Shown: in pieces, positions 1-7,993 of the stretch
Layout of the letters: each line of letters opens with the position of its first letter
Numbering within the stretch: position 1 is the first letter of the stretch
Source of the DNA: Paenibacillus sp. NAIST15-1
GTDB lineage: Bacteria; Bacillota; Bacilli; Paenibacillales; Paenibacillaceae
Length of the DNA: 64,000 bases
Reading direction: 5' to 3'
Assembly: GCF_001894745.1 (NCBI RefSeq)
Contig: NZ_BBYF01000005.1
Coordinates: 310,001-374,000, forward strand
The notes under the pieces: generated by a model
The model's database searches: none
What the model was told of the DNA's origin: nothing
The model's input: the letters and a program-made list of their open reading frames with translations, nothing else
Position numbers and translations under genes: made by a program

Positions 1-575
1 ATATTCCCTTCATCTGATGCGGGGATACAGATTCCTACCTCGCCGTGCTCCGGCGGAGTTAATTGCTCATACATCTTACTTTCCAAATTGCCTCCGATAT
101 ACGTATCCCAATAGGCTGCGATGTCTTTCGTATACCCGTTCGCCAGATTCGTGTGAATGCCATAGCCAGCTACTTTGAATTCGGATTTCGTTACAAAAAT
201 AGGGTGCATTCTGTCTCCCTCCAAATGAATGTATAGATTGCTTGAGTGCCATGCTTTGAACTTAGTAAGATAGACGGTCGGACTGTAGCCAAATTCTTTG
301 CGGAAGGATTTAGAAAAACCGCTTGCTGTTTCGAACCCGTAATCTAGGGCAATATCGATAATTTTACGGTTCGGGAGCAGCTCTCTCCTTGCCTGAATCA
401 ATCTTTTCTTACGCACAAAATCCATCAGAGGCATACCTTGGTGGACGCTGAATACTCTGCAAAAATGATATACCGAGTATCCGATATGCTCTGCGATTTC
501 AATGGCGGTAAGCTCTCTGGTTAGATTTGTTTCGATATACTCGATACTGCGCTGAATATCGTCCTTGTAATCCAA
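1..575 (-). CDS. AraC-family regulator with GyrI-like effector domain (partial)
   Basis: Partial gene; its 3' end lies left of the window. Translated leftward it opens with MDYKDDIQRSIEYIE followed by two AraC-type helix-turn-helix motifs (EIAEHIGYSVYHFCRVF, then DIALDYGFETASGFSKSF) within the first 100 residues. A segment resembling the GyrI-like/AraC effector-binding domain follows (HPIFVTKSEFKVAGYG and onward). This order, HTH first and small-molecule domain second, is typical of Rob-like one-component regulators. I chose the TTG at 573-575 because homologues usually start at this MDY and a GAGGAAAGG Shine-Dalgarno lies 12 nt upstream; no ATG is available in frame. Ligand and target genes cannot be read from the sequence. 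Confidence 0.8.
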   Translation of the reverse strand, partial: MDYKDDIQRSIEYIETNLTRELTAIEIAEHIGYSVYHFCRVFSVHQGMPLMDFVRKKRLIQARRELLPNRKIIDIALDYGFETASGFSKSFRKEFGYSPTVYLTKFKAWHSSNLYIHLEGDRMHPIFVTKSEFKVAGYGIHTNLANGYTKDIAAYWDTYIGGNLESKMYEQLTPPEHGEVGICIPASDEGN

Positions 576-768
576 TGCAAAATCTGTCCTTTCCTCTAGC
601 AGTGGTTCGTTGTTACCTTTATTGTATCTGTTCTGTGGGATAGATGCTGTTCCAATCTTGCTAAAGGCTTGTATGTTTGCAAAAGTCCTCAAGCTTGCGT
701 ATCAATGACACGACAAAACTTGGGGACATATGAACATCGATTTAAGTCTGACGACCCTGATGAGGTTC

Positions 769-1992
769 CTAAAACAATACAGGCAAGCTCGCAAGGGAAC
801 GCATTGAGTCCTTGTTATAGGTCAGTTCCTCGGGAGCAACGGCCAGGCGCAGATTAGGCAGTCGTCGCAGCAGTGTGCGGAAAGCAACCTGACCTTCCAA
901 TCGGGCCAATGGAGCGCCTAAGCAGTGATGAATTCCCTTGCCAAAGGTTAAGTGCTCATTCTCTTCGCGCGTAATGTTCAAAGTACCGGGATTCGCAAAC
1001 TTATGCGGATCAAAGTTGGCTCCGTTCAGCGTGATCACAATCATTTCGCCTTTGCGGATCGTCTGGCCGTGAAGCACTATATCTTCGCCCGCAATGCGGT
1101 TGCCAAGCAAGACTGGACCGGCATAACGCAATAATTCCTCCACTGCAGAAGGCACCAAAGAGGAATCGTTCTGGAGCAGACGCATCTGATCAGGGTGCTG
1201 AAGCAGAGCCAGCGTGCCATTCGCAATCAGATTGAATGTCGTTTCATGTCCGGCGGAGATAAGCAGCCATATGGTCGATAGGAGCTCATTCTCGCTTAAT
1301 TGATCGCCTTCGTCATAGGTCTGAACGAGACTGCTGATTACATCGTTCCCAGGATTTTTGCGTTTCTCGACTAGAAGTAATTGAATATATTGAATAAATT
1401 CATTCAGTGTGGCAACAACCGCCTCACTTTCCTTCGGATCCAGTGAGGCTTGCCCAAGTGTACGCGTCCATTCTCGGAATTGGCTTCGCTCAGCGACGGG
1501 AATGCCAAGCATTTCCGAAATGACGGTGATAGGAAGCGGATAGGCAAGATCCGATACAAGATCCATCTTTCCCTGCTCCTGCACAGCATCCAGCAATTCA
1601 TCGGCAATCTGCTGAATACGGGGATGTAGCTCCTCAATCATGTTGGGGGTGAAGGCTCTGGATACCAGCCTGCGCAGCCTGGTATGATCGGGCGGATCAA
1701 CAGTGAGCATATTCGGCATGTTGATTACCCATTCCATCAAGGCATTCACGGATACGTTCTCCTCTATGGGTTGTTCCCTTGGTGTCAGCTTGCGGATGTC
1801 TTTGATGAAGCGCGGGTCTTTCAATATTGCAACAACATCATCGTGGCGAAATGCGAGCCATGCTTCCCCCATGCCAAAAAAATTATCAAGGCGGTACAGC
1901 GGTTCCTGCTGCTCATAAAATTTCGCATAAAATGAGACGACATCGTGCATTGGTTCCGTAGAGATAAAGTCGTCACTCGTTAATCTCTTCAT
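769..1992 (-). CDS. Cytochrome P450 (soluble, class I bacterial type)
   Basis: A 407-residue soluble P450 monooxygenase. The I-helix oxygen-binding motif AGHETT, the K-helix EELLR (ExxR) and the haem-binding loop FGKGIHHCLGAP with its thiolate cysteine near residue 357 are all present. The length is normal for CYP107/CYP109-like bacterial enzymes, which need a separate ferredoxin and reductase; none is adjacent. I place the start at 1992 because an AAAGGAGC ribosome-binding site lies 7-8 nt before this ATG; a longer reading to 2073 would overlap the upstream tetR gene. It follows the TetR gene by 43 nt on the same strand, so the two are probably co-transcribed and controlled by that regulator. 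The substrate is unknown. Confidence 0.9.
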   Translation of the reverse strand: MKRLTSDDFISTEPMHDVVSFYAKFYEQQEPLYRLDNFFGMGEAWLAFRHDDVVAILKDPRFIKDIRKLTPREQPIEENVSVNALMEWVINMPNMLTVDPPDHTRLRRLVSRAFTPNMIEELHPRIQQIADELLDAVQEQGKMDLVSDLAYPLPITVISEMLGIPVAERSQFREWTRTLGQASLDPKESEAVVATLNEFIQYIQLLLVEKRKNPGNDVISSLVQTYDEGDQLSENELLSTIWLLISAGHETTFNLIANGTLALLQHPDQMRLLQNDSSLVPSAVEELLRYAGPVLLGNRIAGEDIVLHGQTIRKGEMIVITLNGANFDPHKFANPGTLNITREENEHLTFGKGIHHCLGAPLARLEGQVAFRTLLRRLPNLRLAVAPEELTYNKDSMRSLASLPVLF

Positions 1993-2035
1993 ATTTTCGC
2001 TCCTTTTCACATTCGCCGTTTCCATAATCATTGGG

Positions 2036-2668
2036 TCATGCATTCGTGTCAGTCGTGTCCGATGCAATTCCATGACGGATCATGCAGCAGAAGCTTTTCA
2101 TCTCATCAAGCAAGACATTAAGGCATTCTTCTTCAATGTTATCAATATCCTTGAGCTCCTCAATAAACTTCCTTTGGAAATGCTCTAGCGTAATCTTGAT
2201 TAGCTCAAAAGCTTGCTTGCGCTGAACGCCTTCTCGCAGCTGAACTTTTTCAAATAATCGTTCCCACTCTTGATACCTTATGGCAATTTCGTGCCCATAC
2301 TTCAGCTCAATATCTTCTTTCAGTTCATCAGGCGTTAAATAGAAAGCTTCGTACACCAATTTGTACTCATTGGCATGTTTGCGAAAGTAATTGAGTTTTA
2401 AGCGGCTGATCGTATCTATAGCCTCAAAAAAATCCTTGTTATCGAATATGCAATCCGCTTGAATTTCGCTGAATAGCTTTTCAAAGCAATGATCCAGTAA
2501 GCTGAAATACAGCTTTTTCTTGCTAGTAAAGTGATGAAATATTAAAGCCTTCGATGTGCCGGCTGCTTCAGCCAGCATCCCGGTCGAAGTGTTTTTATAA
2601 CCATTGCTCGCGAATACGGATATGCAGGCCTGCAACACTTTTTCTCTTTCGTAGAGCCTTACAGGCAA
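2036..2668 (-). CDS. TetR/AcrR-family repressor of the adjacent P450
   Basis: A 210-residue TetR-type regulator. The N-terminal HTH is clear (residues about 10-60: VFASNGYKNTSTGMLAEAAG, then SKALIFHHFTSKKKLYFSLL), followed by a helical ligand-binding domain of normal size with no recognisable sequence. It is the first gene of a two-gene unit with the P450 at 769-1992. A near-perfect inverted repeat at 2691-2708 lies just upstream, which suggests autoregulation and control of the P450. The inducer is unknown; by analogy it may be a hydrophobic P450 substrate, which is inference. Confidence 0.88.
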   Translation of the reverse strand: MPVRLYEREKVLQACISVFASNGYKNTSTGMLAEAAGTSKALIFHHFTSKKKLYFSLLDHCFEKLFSEIQADCIFDNKDFFEAIDTISRLKLNYFRKHANEYKLVYEAFYLTPDELKEDIELKYGHEIAIRYQEWERLFEKVQLREGVQRKQAFELIKITLEHFQRKFIEELKDIDNIEEECLNVLLDEMKSFCCMIRHGIASDTTDTNA

Positions 2669-2690
2669 AGCTACTCCTCCTTCACTTTTT

Positions 2691-2708
2691 ACTAACCTTT
2701 CGGTCAGT
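2691..2708. promoter_or_regulatory. Putative TetR operator
   Basis: ACTAACC-tttc-GGTCAGT: two 7-bp arms that match as an inverted repeat at 6 of 7 positions, 23-40 nt before the tetR start. The ACTGACC-type half-site resembles known TetR/AcrR-family operators. Binding by the adjacent TetR protein is inferred from position. Confidence 0.65.
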
Positions 2709-2917
2709 ATCGATCATATGATGAATCAATCCAAATATGACGTCCATCATCTTGAATTATTGTGAAATTAATCTCAAGTCAAAAAGAGTTCAAGCCAACT
2801 CCTTTGAGGAGACTGACTTGAACATCAAAAGATAAAATATGAATATAAAACACCCGATTACTTCGTTTATCATTTCACCAGCAATAGAATTACATGATTC
2901 TATTTCGATATAAAAGC

Positions 2918-3067
2918 TTAACCTGATGGATCATTTTTTAGTTCTAGATGCAGCAATGGAAAAGGTCGGCCTGTTCCGTCGAGAGCTGAACGCCCTTTCT
3001 TACGAAGCCATATGTCTACTAATCGTTCATGGTATTTCGCATCATACACGACAATTGGGTACCTCAT
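2918..3067 (-). pseudogene. Short ORF, possible remnant of a GNAT acetyltransferase N-terminus
   Basis: A 49-codon frame starting MRYPIVVYDAKYHERLVDIW. That beginning resembles the first beta strand and helix of GNAT acetyltransferases, but the sequence then diverges into KKGRSALDGTGRPF and stops, with no acetyl-CoA motif. A GGGAGAG sequence precedes the ATG pair. The same frame is open up to 3133, directly after the stop codon of the upstream GNAT gene. It is more likely a decayed or truncated gene than a functional protein. Confidence 0.3.
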
Positions 3068-3133
3068 CATTGACTCTCCCATGTATGACTCGCTACCTGG
3101 CCTGCTCATCTGCATACCGGACAGAACGACCAT

Positions 3134-3664
3134 TTATTCAAAAAATACACTTGGATATTGCACAACCCCGGATGCGTGATCCAGAGCGTGCTCTTGCAGC
3201 TCCAATGCCATAAATACCTCGTCAGCCACTTCAAATGGCGGTTGTATCCCCCATATAAAGGCCTTCTTGAAGCCAAACTTCGGATAATACTGAGGATGAC
3301 CCAATACGATTACAGAACTGTATTCCAACTGTACAGCTAGTTGCAGTGCTTCACGGATCAGCTTCTTTCCAATTCCGAGAGCTTGGTATTCCGGTAACAC
3401 GGATACGGGAGCCAAGGCAAGTGAATCTACGGTGTGCTGATCTCCACGAATTGTTATTCGAGATAACAGGATGTGACCGACGATATGATCACTGAGAACA
3501 GCGACTAAGGATAACTCCGGAATGAATGCGTCGGATTGCCGGATACGAGATATTAATTCATGTTCCTTTTGATCACTGAATTCCAATGAGTCGAATGCCT
3601 GTTTCACAACGGATTCAGTCACTTGGTAGTCTGCTTGTGTTTCTTTTCGAATGATGATGTTCAT
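3134..3664 (-). CDS. GNAT-family N-acetyltransferase (YhbS-like)
   Basis: A 176-residue single-domain GNAT protein. It starts MNIIIRKETQADYQVTESVVKQAF, carries the central strand GHILLSRITI, and has the acetyl-CoA pyrophosphate-binding segment LPEYQALGIGKKLIREAL (a Q/RxxGxG/A-type motif), followed by VIVLGHPQYYPKFGF, typical of the YhbS subgroup. The ATG at 3664 is chosen because GGAGG lies four nt upstream; an upstream ATG at 3688 would place that ribosome-binding site inside the protein. The gene starts 20 nt after the stop of the bis-aminopropyl-spermidine-synthase-like gene, so the two may be co-transcribed. The substrate is unknown; a polyamine is one possibility suggested only by the neighbour. 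Confidence 0.85.
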   Translation of the reverse strand: MNIIIRKETQADYQVTESVVKQAFDSLEFSDQKEHELISRIRQSDAFIPELSLVAVLSDHIVGHILLSRITIRGDQHTVDSLALAPVSVLPEYQALGIGKKLIREALQLAVQLEYSSVIVLGHPQYYPKFGFKKAFIWGIQPPFEVADEVFMALELQEHALDHASGVVQYPSVFFE

Positions 3665-3684
3665 GTTTCCTCCTTCTTGATATA

Positions 3685-4851
3685 TCAAAATGTTTTCTTA
3701 TTCATGAAATCAAACGTATCGTTGCCGCATGAGTGGCAGCCTCGGTGCTTGAGCTGCTCTATCGTTGCGATATCACATTGGCAGCCAACCGTGATCTTGT
3801 TCCCGCACTGTTTACATTTGTACGTTCGCATCGTCTGCCTCACTTCACCTGTGTATAATGCATCCTCAAATGTCCCTGAGCAATCCGGTATGGTACGCTC
3901 AGTCGTTTTGAGAATGATCATCTGGCTCCGATTCGCGATAATCTCTGCTCCTTCGTATTCATTAAATCGCGGCATTGTTGCACTGGTCGTCACCCCCATT
4001 CTTAGGAACTCACGCTGCATCGTAAACATGTAATCAGGTGACTTATGTGCGAAGGATAAGAAAATCGGCAAGCCTTTTCTCTTCCGCAGTGCGCTAATAC
4101 CTCGAGATACGAAGAGGCTCATCCCCTGCAGCGTATACGGGGGATCTGTGAAGAAACAATCGAACTTCCCTTGCAAGTTTGCCGGCAGTGGTTCTCTTAA
4201 ATCGTGATAGATGCATTGAATCGGCAATCGTTTGTGCTGTGCCACATCATGAATGTAATGTAAAAATCGCTCATCCATGTCAACGACATGCACTGCTGTT
4301 TTGGAATGTCTCCCATTAGGGAATAGAGCTTGAAGCAGCAGTCCAATTGATACACTAACCAAATCGTCGTCGCCCACACACATAATCTGTTTCCCAATTA
4401 AGAATTGCTGCTTCAAACAAAGCACTGCTCTGCGTAAGCTAGTCTCCGGTGTACATTTGGATTGATCGATTCGAGTATCGGCCTGTGGACGATACTTCAT
4501 GATTTCCCGCAAATCGGCTAATACATGGTGCAGATCGGAATGAATCCCATTTTCGAAAGCCATCAGCTCTTGATATAGGCTTCTATGGATTCCGAGATAT
4601 CCCCATTGTTCCTCAACCCATGCTTTTCCTTTCACGGTACAGCGTGCTCCTTTATCCTGAACAATGGCCCCGACCTTGATAAGTTCCCGTTTGACAGCAG
4701 CAGCAGTTGGTATCGGAATAAGAGCTTTCCGGGCCAATTCTTTGGTAGAGATTCCAGGGTTCAAATAACATTCCAACAAGAGCTGCTCGATAACAGTGAT
4801 CCCTTCTTCCAAGCGTACGCCTTCATTTGCGATGTCGATAAAATTGCGCAT
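3685..4851 (-). CDS. Bis-aminopropyl spermidine synthase family protein with N-terminal winged helix and C-terminal zinc ribbon
   Basis: A 388-residue protein with three parts. Residues about 15-75 form a predicted winged helix. Residues about 135-340 carry a Rossmann-type aminopropyl/methyl transferase core with VGDDDLVS (about 159-166) and TDPPYT (about 235-240), the signature of the BpsA family, which adds aminopropyl groups from decarboxylated S-adenosylmethionine to spermidine to make branched polyamines. The last 44 residues hold three closely spaced cysteine pairs (CKQC, CQC, CHSC), a probable zinc ribbon. Branched polyamines are best known from thermophiles, so the real substrate here is uncertain. 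The ATG at 4851 has GAGGAGG 9 nt upstream. Transcription appears to start near 5205, leaving a structured leader of about 350 nt. Confidence 0.8.
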   Translation of the reverse strand: MRNFIDIANEGVRLEEGITVIEQLLLECYLNPGISTKELARKALIPIPTAAAVKRELIKVGAIVQDKGARCTVKGKAWVEEQWGYLGIHRSLYQELMAFENGIHSDLHHVLADLREIMKYRPQADTRIDQSKCTPETSLRRAVLCLKQQFLIGKQIMCVGDDDLVSVSIGLLLQALFPNGRHSKTAVHVVDMDERFLHYIHDVAQHKRLPIQCIYHDLREPLPANLQGKFDCFFTDPPYTLQGMSLFVSRGISALRKRKGLPIFLSFAHKSPDYMFTMQREFLRMGVTTSATMPRFNEYEGAEIIANRSQMIILKTTERTIPDCSGTFEDALYTGEVRQTMRTYKCKQCGNKITVGCQCDIATIEQLKHRGCHSCGNDTFDFMNKKTF

Positions 4852-4854
4852 TGT

Positions 4855-4881
4855 GTCATTCCTCCTCTGTGGCGGAATGAC
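4855..4881 (-). promoter_or_regulatory. Hairpin sequestering the ribosome-binding site
   Basis: On the minus strand GTCATTCC (4881-4874) is perfectly complementary to GGAATGAC (4862-4855). The second arm overlaps the end of the AGGAGG ribosome-binding site of the gene starting at 4851. Closing this 8-bp stem would limit ribosome access. The same AATGA/TCATT words recur in the terminator just upstream, so alternative pairings are possible. Confidence 0.5.
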
Positions 4882-4898
4882 GCTCATTCATGGCACAC

Positions 4899-4935
4899 AA
4901 AAAAGGCGCAGAATGAACAAACGTCATTCTACGCC
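4899..4935 (-). terminator. Intrinsic terminator inside the leader (proximal to the gene)
   Basis: On the minus strand GGCGTAGAATGA pairs with TCATTCTGCGCC (one mismatch, 7-nt loop), followed by six T residues. It sits about 48 nt before the start codon at 4851 and downstream of the promoter at 5212-5241, so read-through is needed to express the gene. This is the arrangement of transcription attenuators. Confidence 0.7.
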
Positions 4936-4973
4936 CTACTTGATTGATACCTAAATAAGCCCCCAAATAAAGC

Positions 4974-5001
4974 AAAAATCCGTGCTTCAAGAAGCACGGA
5001 T
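4974..5001 (-). terminator. Second terminator-like hairpin in the leader
   Basis: An 11-bp perfect stem, ATCCGTGCTTC with GAAGCACGGAT, loop of two, followed on the minus strand by TTTTGC. The short T-run makes it a weaker terminator than the next one. It could instead serve as part of a regulatory structure. Confidence 0.55.
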
Positions 5002-5019
5002 GCGGGTTCAATAAATAGG

Positions 5020-5168
5020 CATACTTATGACCTAAGGCAAGTATGATATCCGTTGTTCTTAACTAATTCCGAGGGTACGCAAATCCACAGCAAATAAATA
5101 TTGCTAAGCAGCAACACTTCTCACTGGCATTACATATACCTCACTATGGAATTTGATTAGTTAAGAAC
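5020..5168 (-). ncRNA. Structured 5' leader RNA of unknown class
   Basis: A 13-bp perfect helix is formed by GTTCTTAACTAAT (5168-5156, minus) and its complement at 5067-5055. It is extended past a 5-nt bulge by UCC/GGA and then, across an internal loop, by GAGGUA (5142-5137) with UACCCUC (5077-5071). Inside lies a hairpin, UUGCU-gcuu-AGCAA. A separate hairpin CATACTT/AAGTATG follows at 5045-5020. The element lies between a good promoter and two terminators. I could not match it to TPP, FMN, SAM, lysine, purine, glycine, M-box, ydaO, ykkC, yybP or T-box consensus features from memory. It may be a new riboswitch-like element or a ribosome-mediated attenuator. Confidence 0.5.
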
Positions 5169-5186
5169 GACCGCCAACATCAACAT
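5157..5186 (-). CDS. Possible leader peptide (MLMLAVVLN or MLAVVLN)
   Basis: A nine-codon ORF in the leader. AGGGAGAG immediately precedes the first ATG, and the second ATG (5180) has a better spacing of 6-8 nt. Its last codons GTT CTT AAC TAA are the 5' strand of the 13-bp stem that organises the leader, so a ribosome translating it would prevent that stem from forming. This is the layout of leader peptides that control attenuation. Translation is not shown. Confidence 0.35.
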   Translation of the reverse strand: MLMLAVVLN

Positions 5187-5211
5187 CTCTCCCTAGAAAA
5201 TTTATGCATTT

Positions 5212-5241
5212 ATCGTAACACCTTGTAAATATACATGTCAA
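5212..5241 (-). promoter_or_regulatory. Promoter for the bis-aminopropyl-spermidine-synthase-like gene
   Basis: On the minus strand: TTGACA (5241-5236), 18-nt spacer, TACGAT (5217-5212). It lies only 21 nt beyond the selO stop codon and implies a start near 5205. The downstream gene therefore has its own transcript with a leader of about 350 nt rather than depending on selO. Confidence 0.6.
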
Positions 5242-5261
5242 GTTTCTGCTCGTGCTGTCTA

Positions 5262-6743
5262 TCACGTGCCGCAATAAGTCCGGTAAGGACGGGAAGGCGT
5301 AGGCGGCAATTTGCAGTATTCATCCTGATCCGCAGAGTACGCAAATGGATTCGCGAGAACATCCAACAGTCGCTTCATCACGCTAAAATCCCCTTCCTGC
5401 GACGCTGCATCCAATGCTTCTTCAACTCGATGATTACGCGGTATGACGCCTGGATTGCTGCTGCGCATAAGCTGAAGTGACTGCTCCTTGGATTGCGGTT
5501 GTTTGGCTAGTCTTGCTTGCCATTGCTCATGCCATTGTCCATACTCGGTGCTAGCGAATAAAGATGACTCTTTCTCGCCCGTATTGAGGGTCAATGCACG
5601 AAACGTATTGGTATAGTCAGCATGGTGCTTGTGCATCAGATTCAGCAGCTCGTCAATCAAGGCTTCATCGTGCTCATCTTCATTGAATATGCCTAACTTT
5701 GCTCTCATACCAGTCAGCCAGTGACCATGATACAACTCAAAGTATTCATTCAGGGCTTCCTCGGCCAATTCCACGGCCTTCAACTCGTTGTCATGCAGCA
5801 GCGGCAAGATGGATTCCGCGAACCGGGCAAGGTTCCACCCGCCAATATTCGGCTGATTGCCATATGCATAGCGGCCTTCTCGATCAATGGAACTGAAGAC
5901 GGTGTCTGGATTGTACGCATCCATGAAGGCGCAAGGGCCATAATCAATCGTTTCACCGCTAATCGCCATATTGTCCGTATTCATGACTCCGTGAATGAAT
6001 CCGACAAGCTGCCATTTAGCGATGAGCGATGCCTGGCGTTTTATAACCTCTTTGAGCAGGATCAAATATCGGTTGTCACTGTTGTCTGCTGCTCCTGGGA
6101 AGTGCCTGTTCAGCGTATAATCAGCCAAAGTATGCAAATCCTCGGCACCGCACCAATTGGATACGTATTGAAATGTCCCGACTCGTATATGACTCGCAGC
6201 GATACGAGTGAGTATCGCGCCCGGCAGCTCTGATTCACGTATGACTCCTTGACCGGTGGACACTACCGCTAAGCTGCGTGTCGTTGGAATGCCAAGACCG
6301 TACATCGCTTCACTGATGATGTATTCTCGCAGCATCGGCCCGAGGGCGGCTCGACCATCACCGCCTCGTGAATATGGGGTTCTGCCGGGGCCTTTCAATT
6401 GAATATCGAATCGTTCATCCGTAGGCGTAATATGTTCGCCAATCAGAATTGCTCTTCCGTCCCCCAGCATATTGAAATACCCGAATTGATGGCCAGCATA
6501 AGCCTGGGCGAGCGGTAGCGCCCCTTCTGGAATCGTATTGCCGGCAAGCGTAGCTACGCCATACTCACTTCTTAATGCTTCTGCACTCAATCCGAGGGAG
6601 GCTGCGAGCGATTCATTCAAAACACTAAGTTCCGGCGCTCGTACAGGAGTTGGATTCAGCTTGGAGTAAAATGAATGTGGAAGGCGGGAGTAACTGTTGT
6701 CAAAGTTCCATCCTGCGTCTAAATTAGAAGGCTTCTCGTTCAT
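5262..6743 (-). CDS. selO: Protein adenylyltransferase SelO (YdiU family)
   Basis: A 493-residue pseudokinase-fold AMPylase of the YdiU/SelO family, close to the usual 480-490 residues. Family hallmarks are [18 protein letters not shown] (about residues 135-153), the [15 protein letters not shown] segment, [20 protein letters not shown] with the metal-binding Asn-Asp residues, and the C-terminal CGT. SelO transfers AMP from ATP to Ser/Thr/Tyr of redox-related proteins. The C-terminal residue that is selenocysteine in eukaryotes is cysteine here. A GGAGATCC ribosome-binding site precedes the ATG. No operon partner is evident; the next gene has its own promoter. Confidence 0.93.
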   Translation of the reverse strand: MNEKPSNLDAGWNFDNSYSRLPHSFYSKLNPTPVRAPELSVLNESLAASLGLSAEALRSEYGVATLAGNTIPEGALPLAQAYAGHQFGYFNMLGDGRAILIGEHITPTDERFDIQLKGPGRTPYSRGGDGRAALGPMLREYIISEAMYGLGIPTTRSLAVVSTGQGVIRESELPGAILTRIAASHIRVGTFQYVSNWCGAEDLHTLADYTLNRHFPGAADNSDNRYLILLKEVIKRQASLIAKWQLVGFIHGVMNTDNMAISGETIDYGPCAFMDAYNPDTVFSSIDREGRYAYGNQPNIGGWNLARFAESILPLLHDNELKAVELAEEALNEYFELYHGHWLTGMRAKLGIFNEDEHDEALIDELLNLMHKHHADYTNTFRALTLNTGEKESSLFASTEYGQWHEQWQARLAKQPQSKEQSLQLMRSSNPGVIPRNHRVEEALDAASQEGDFSVMKRLLDVLANPFAYSADQDEYCKLPPTPSRPYRTYCGT

Positions 6744-6918
6744 TGGATCTCCTTTTCATTCCTGCTATTTCGTATGTATCGTGCTGTTAGGGTTTGCTAA
6801 CGTATATTTATTATACCTGTTCAGGAAAGCATGCGGCCAAGGTAAAGATAGATAAATCACCGAAATTACGCATTACCCTTCTCTATTCTTCTATTGACGG
6901 TGATAAGTTCTGTATAAA

Positions 6919-7452
6919 TTAGCTTGCGAATAACTGAAGAATCTCATCAATAGTGGGAGCAAGCTGGCGATTGCCATTCTTGATTGCAGTGAAAGTAGGC
7001 ACTGCCTGCTTCAATAAGTCAAAGCTATAGTAATAATAACTAAAGAACGGTATTGGATCATATCCAGGCGGCTCCCCTTCCTCCCACTGTTCCTCATCCT
7101 CTTCCTCGCTCTCCGGCCATAAGTACTTTTCTTCTAGTAAGTTTTCCATCTTGTCAACCGCTTGCCCCGCCTCCATGTCTTGAAAGGCTAATGCGGAGGC
7201 AACAGCTGCGTAAGGCGTCATTTCGTTTTCCGTAATTTGTTCTGGTTGGCGAGCTCGATCCGCCAGCTTCTGCAGCAACACAAGCAGTACCCATGGCGTT
7301 ACCTGCCACAATGTCCCCTGATGCTCGATTAAATTAGCCAATTCATGATATTGTCCTTCTTCAATCAGTTGAGGAATGTCCGTTCCCCTTCCATAAGCGG
7401 TTGTCATTCGCTGCCATGGAATACAGTCTAATGAGGCAAGCTTGCTATTCAT
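6919..7452 (-). CDS. Conserved hypothetical protein, acidic linker
   Basis: I do not recognise this 177-residue protein. It is probably soluble and alpha-helical. A strongly acidic run of Glu/Asp around residues 115-130 is followed by a Tyr-rich stretch (FFSYYYYSF). There is no signal peptide or membrane segment. The ATG at 7452 is preceded by GGAGAG; an ATG at 7476 is possible but lacks a site. It is the last of three consecutive small minus-strand genes of unknown function (with 7519-7944 and 7994-8494). Such groups of small unrelated cytosolic proteins often accompany polymorphic toxin loci, but no toxin is visible here. Confidence 0.65.
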   Translation of the reverse strand: MNSKLASLDCIPWQRMTTAYGRGTDIPQLIEEGQYHELANLIEHQGTLWQVTPWVLLVLLQKLADRARQPEQITENEMTPYAAVASALAFQDMEAGQAVDKMENLLEEKYLWPESEEEDEEQWEEGEPPGYDPIPFFSYYYYSFDLLKQAVPTFTAIKNGNRQLAPTIDEILQLFAS

Positions 7453-7518
7453 CCTATTCTCTCCAATCAAGTGCATGTATTTCCCTCGATATACCCTTGG
7501 TTCGCCTTCACGCTTTGC

Positions 7519-7944
7519 TCATTTCTCTTGATTGTTCAAGTATTCTCGATATAACCATAGTGCTTCATCCAATTGATCTTCGCTTTCCAATAATACCATC
7601 ACTGCATACGAGATCATGTCCACCCATTCGTCCATTTTTCGAACCTGTTCTTGGGAAAGCAGGCCATTGCTCTGCAGCATACCGTCAGGATATAAAGCCC
7701 ATGCTCGGGATAGCTGGCAGATGCTCCAGAAGCACGATATCAAGATTCTGTTTACTTGCGGCTTCGCGAACTCATCGGCCAGAACTTCAATGATCTTCAT
7801 CAGCTCGTGGAAATTATCTTCAATTAATTCACCGCGAAAAGGTCTCAGCATGCCTAAAAATCCATTCGTCATTTTCTCGTGCTCGATGTCATCATGTTGG
7901 AAGGCATGGCATTTGAGAAGAAATAGCGCCTCGTCTTTCGTCAT
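7519..7944 (-). CDS. Conserved hypothetical protein
   Basis: An unrecognised 141-residue, predicted all-helical soluble protein starting MTKDEALFLLKCHAF, with a ribosome-binding site (GGAGGAGATGAG) directly before its ATG. It contains SCFWSICQLSRAWALYP in the middle and an acidic C-terminal helix. The same-strand neighbours at 6919-7452 (66 nt downstream) and 7994-8494 (about 49 nt upstream) suggest one transcription unit. No catalytic motif is visible. An immunity-like role is a guess from size and context only. Confidence 0.65.
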   Translation of the reverse strand: MTKDEALFLLKCHAFQHDDIEHEKMTNGFLGMLRPFRGELIEDNFHELMKIIEVLADEFAKPQVNRILISCFWSICQLSRAWALYPDGMLQSNGLLSQEQVRKMDEWVDMISYAVMVLLESEDQLDEALWLYREYLNNQEK

Positions 7945-7993
7945 CTCATCTCCTCCTTTCTGAAAAAAGTTAGGTTCAATAGATACGATGCTT

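Noticed and set aside
4899-5001. Tandem terminators belonging to selO
   Set aside because: A promoter lies between the selO stop and these hairpins, and more than 250 nt of structured sequence precedes them, so they belong to the next gene's leader.
5721-6233. 170-codon plus-strand ORF
   Set aside because: It lies entirely within selO on the opposite strand; SelO has full family motifs, so this is an antisense shadow.
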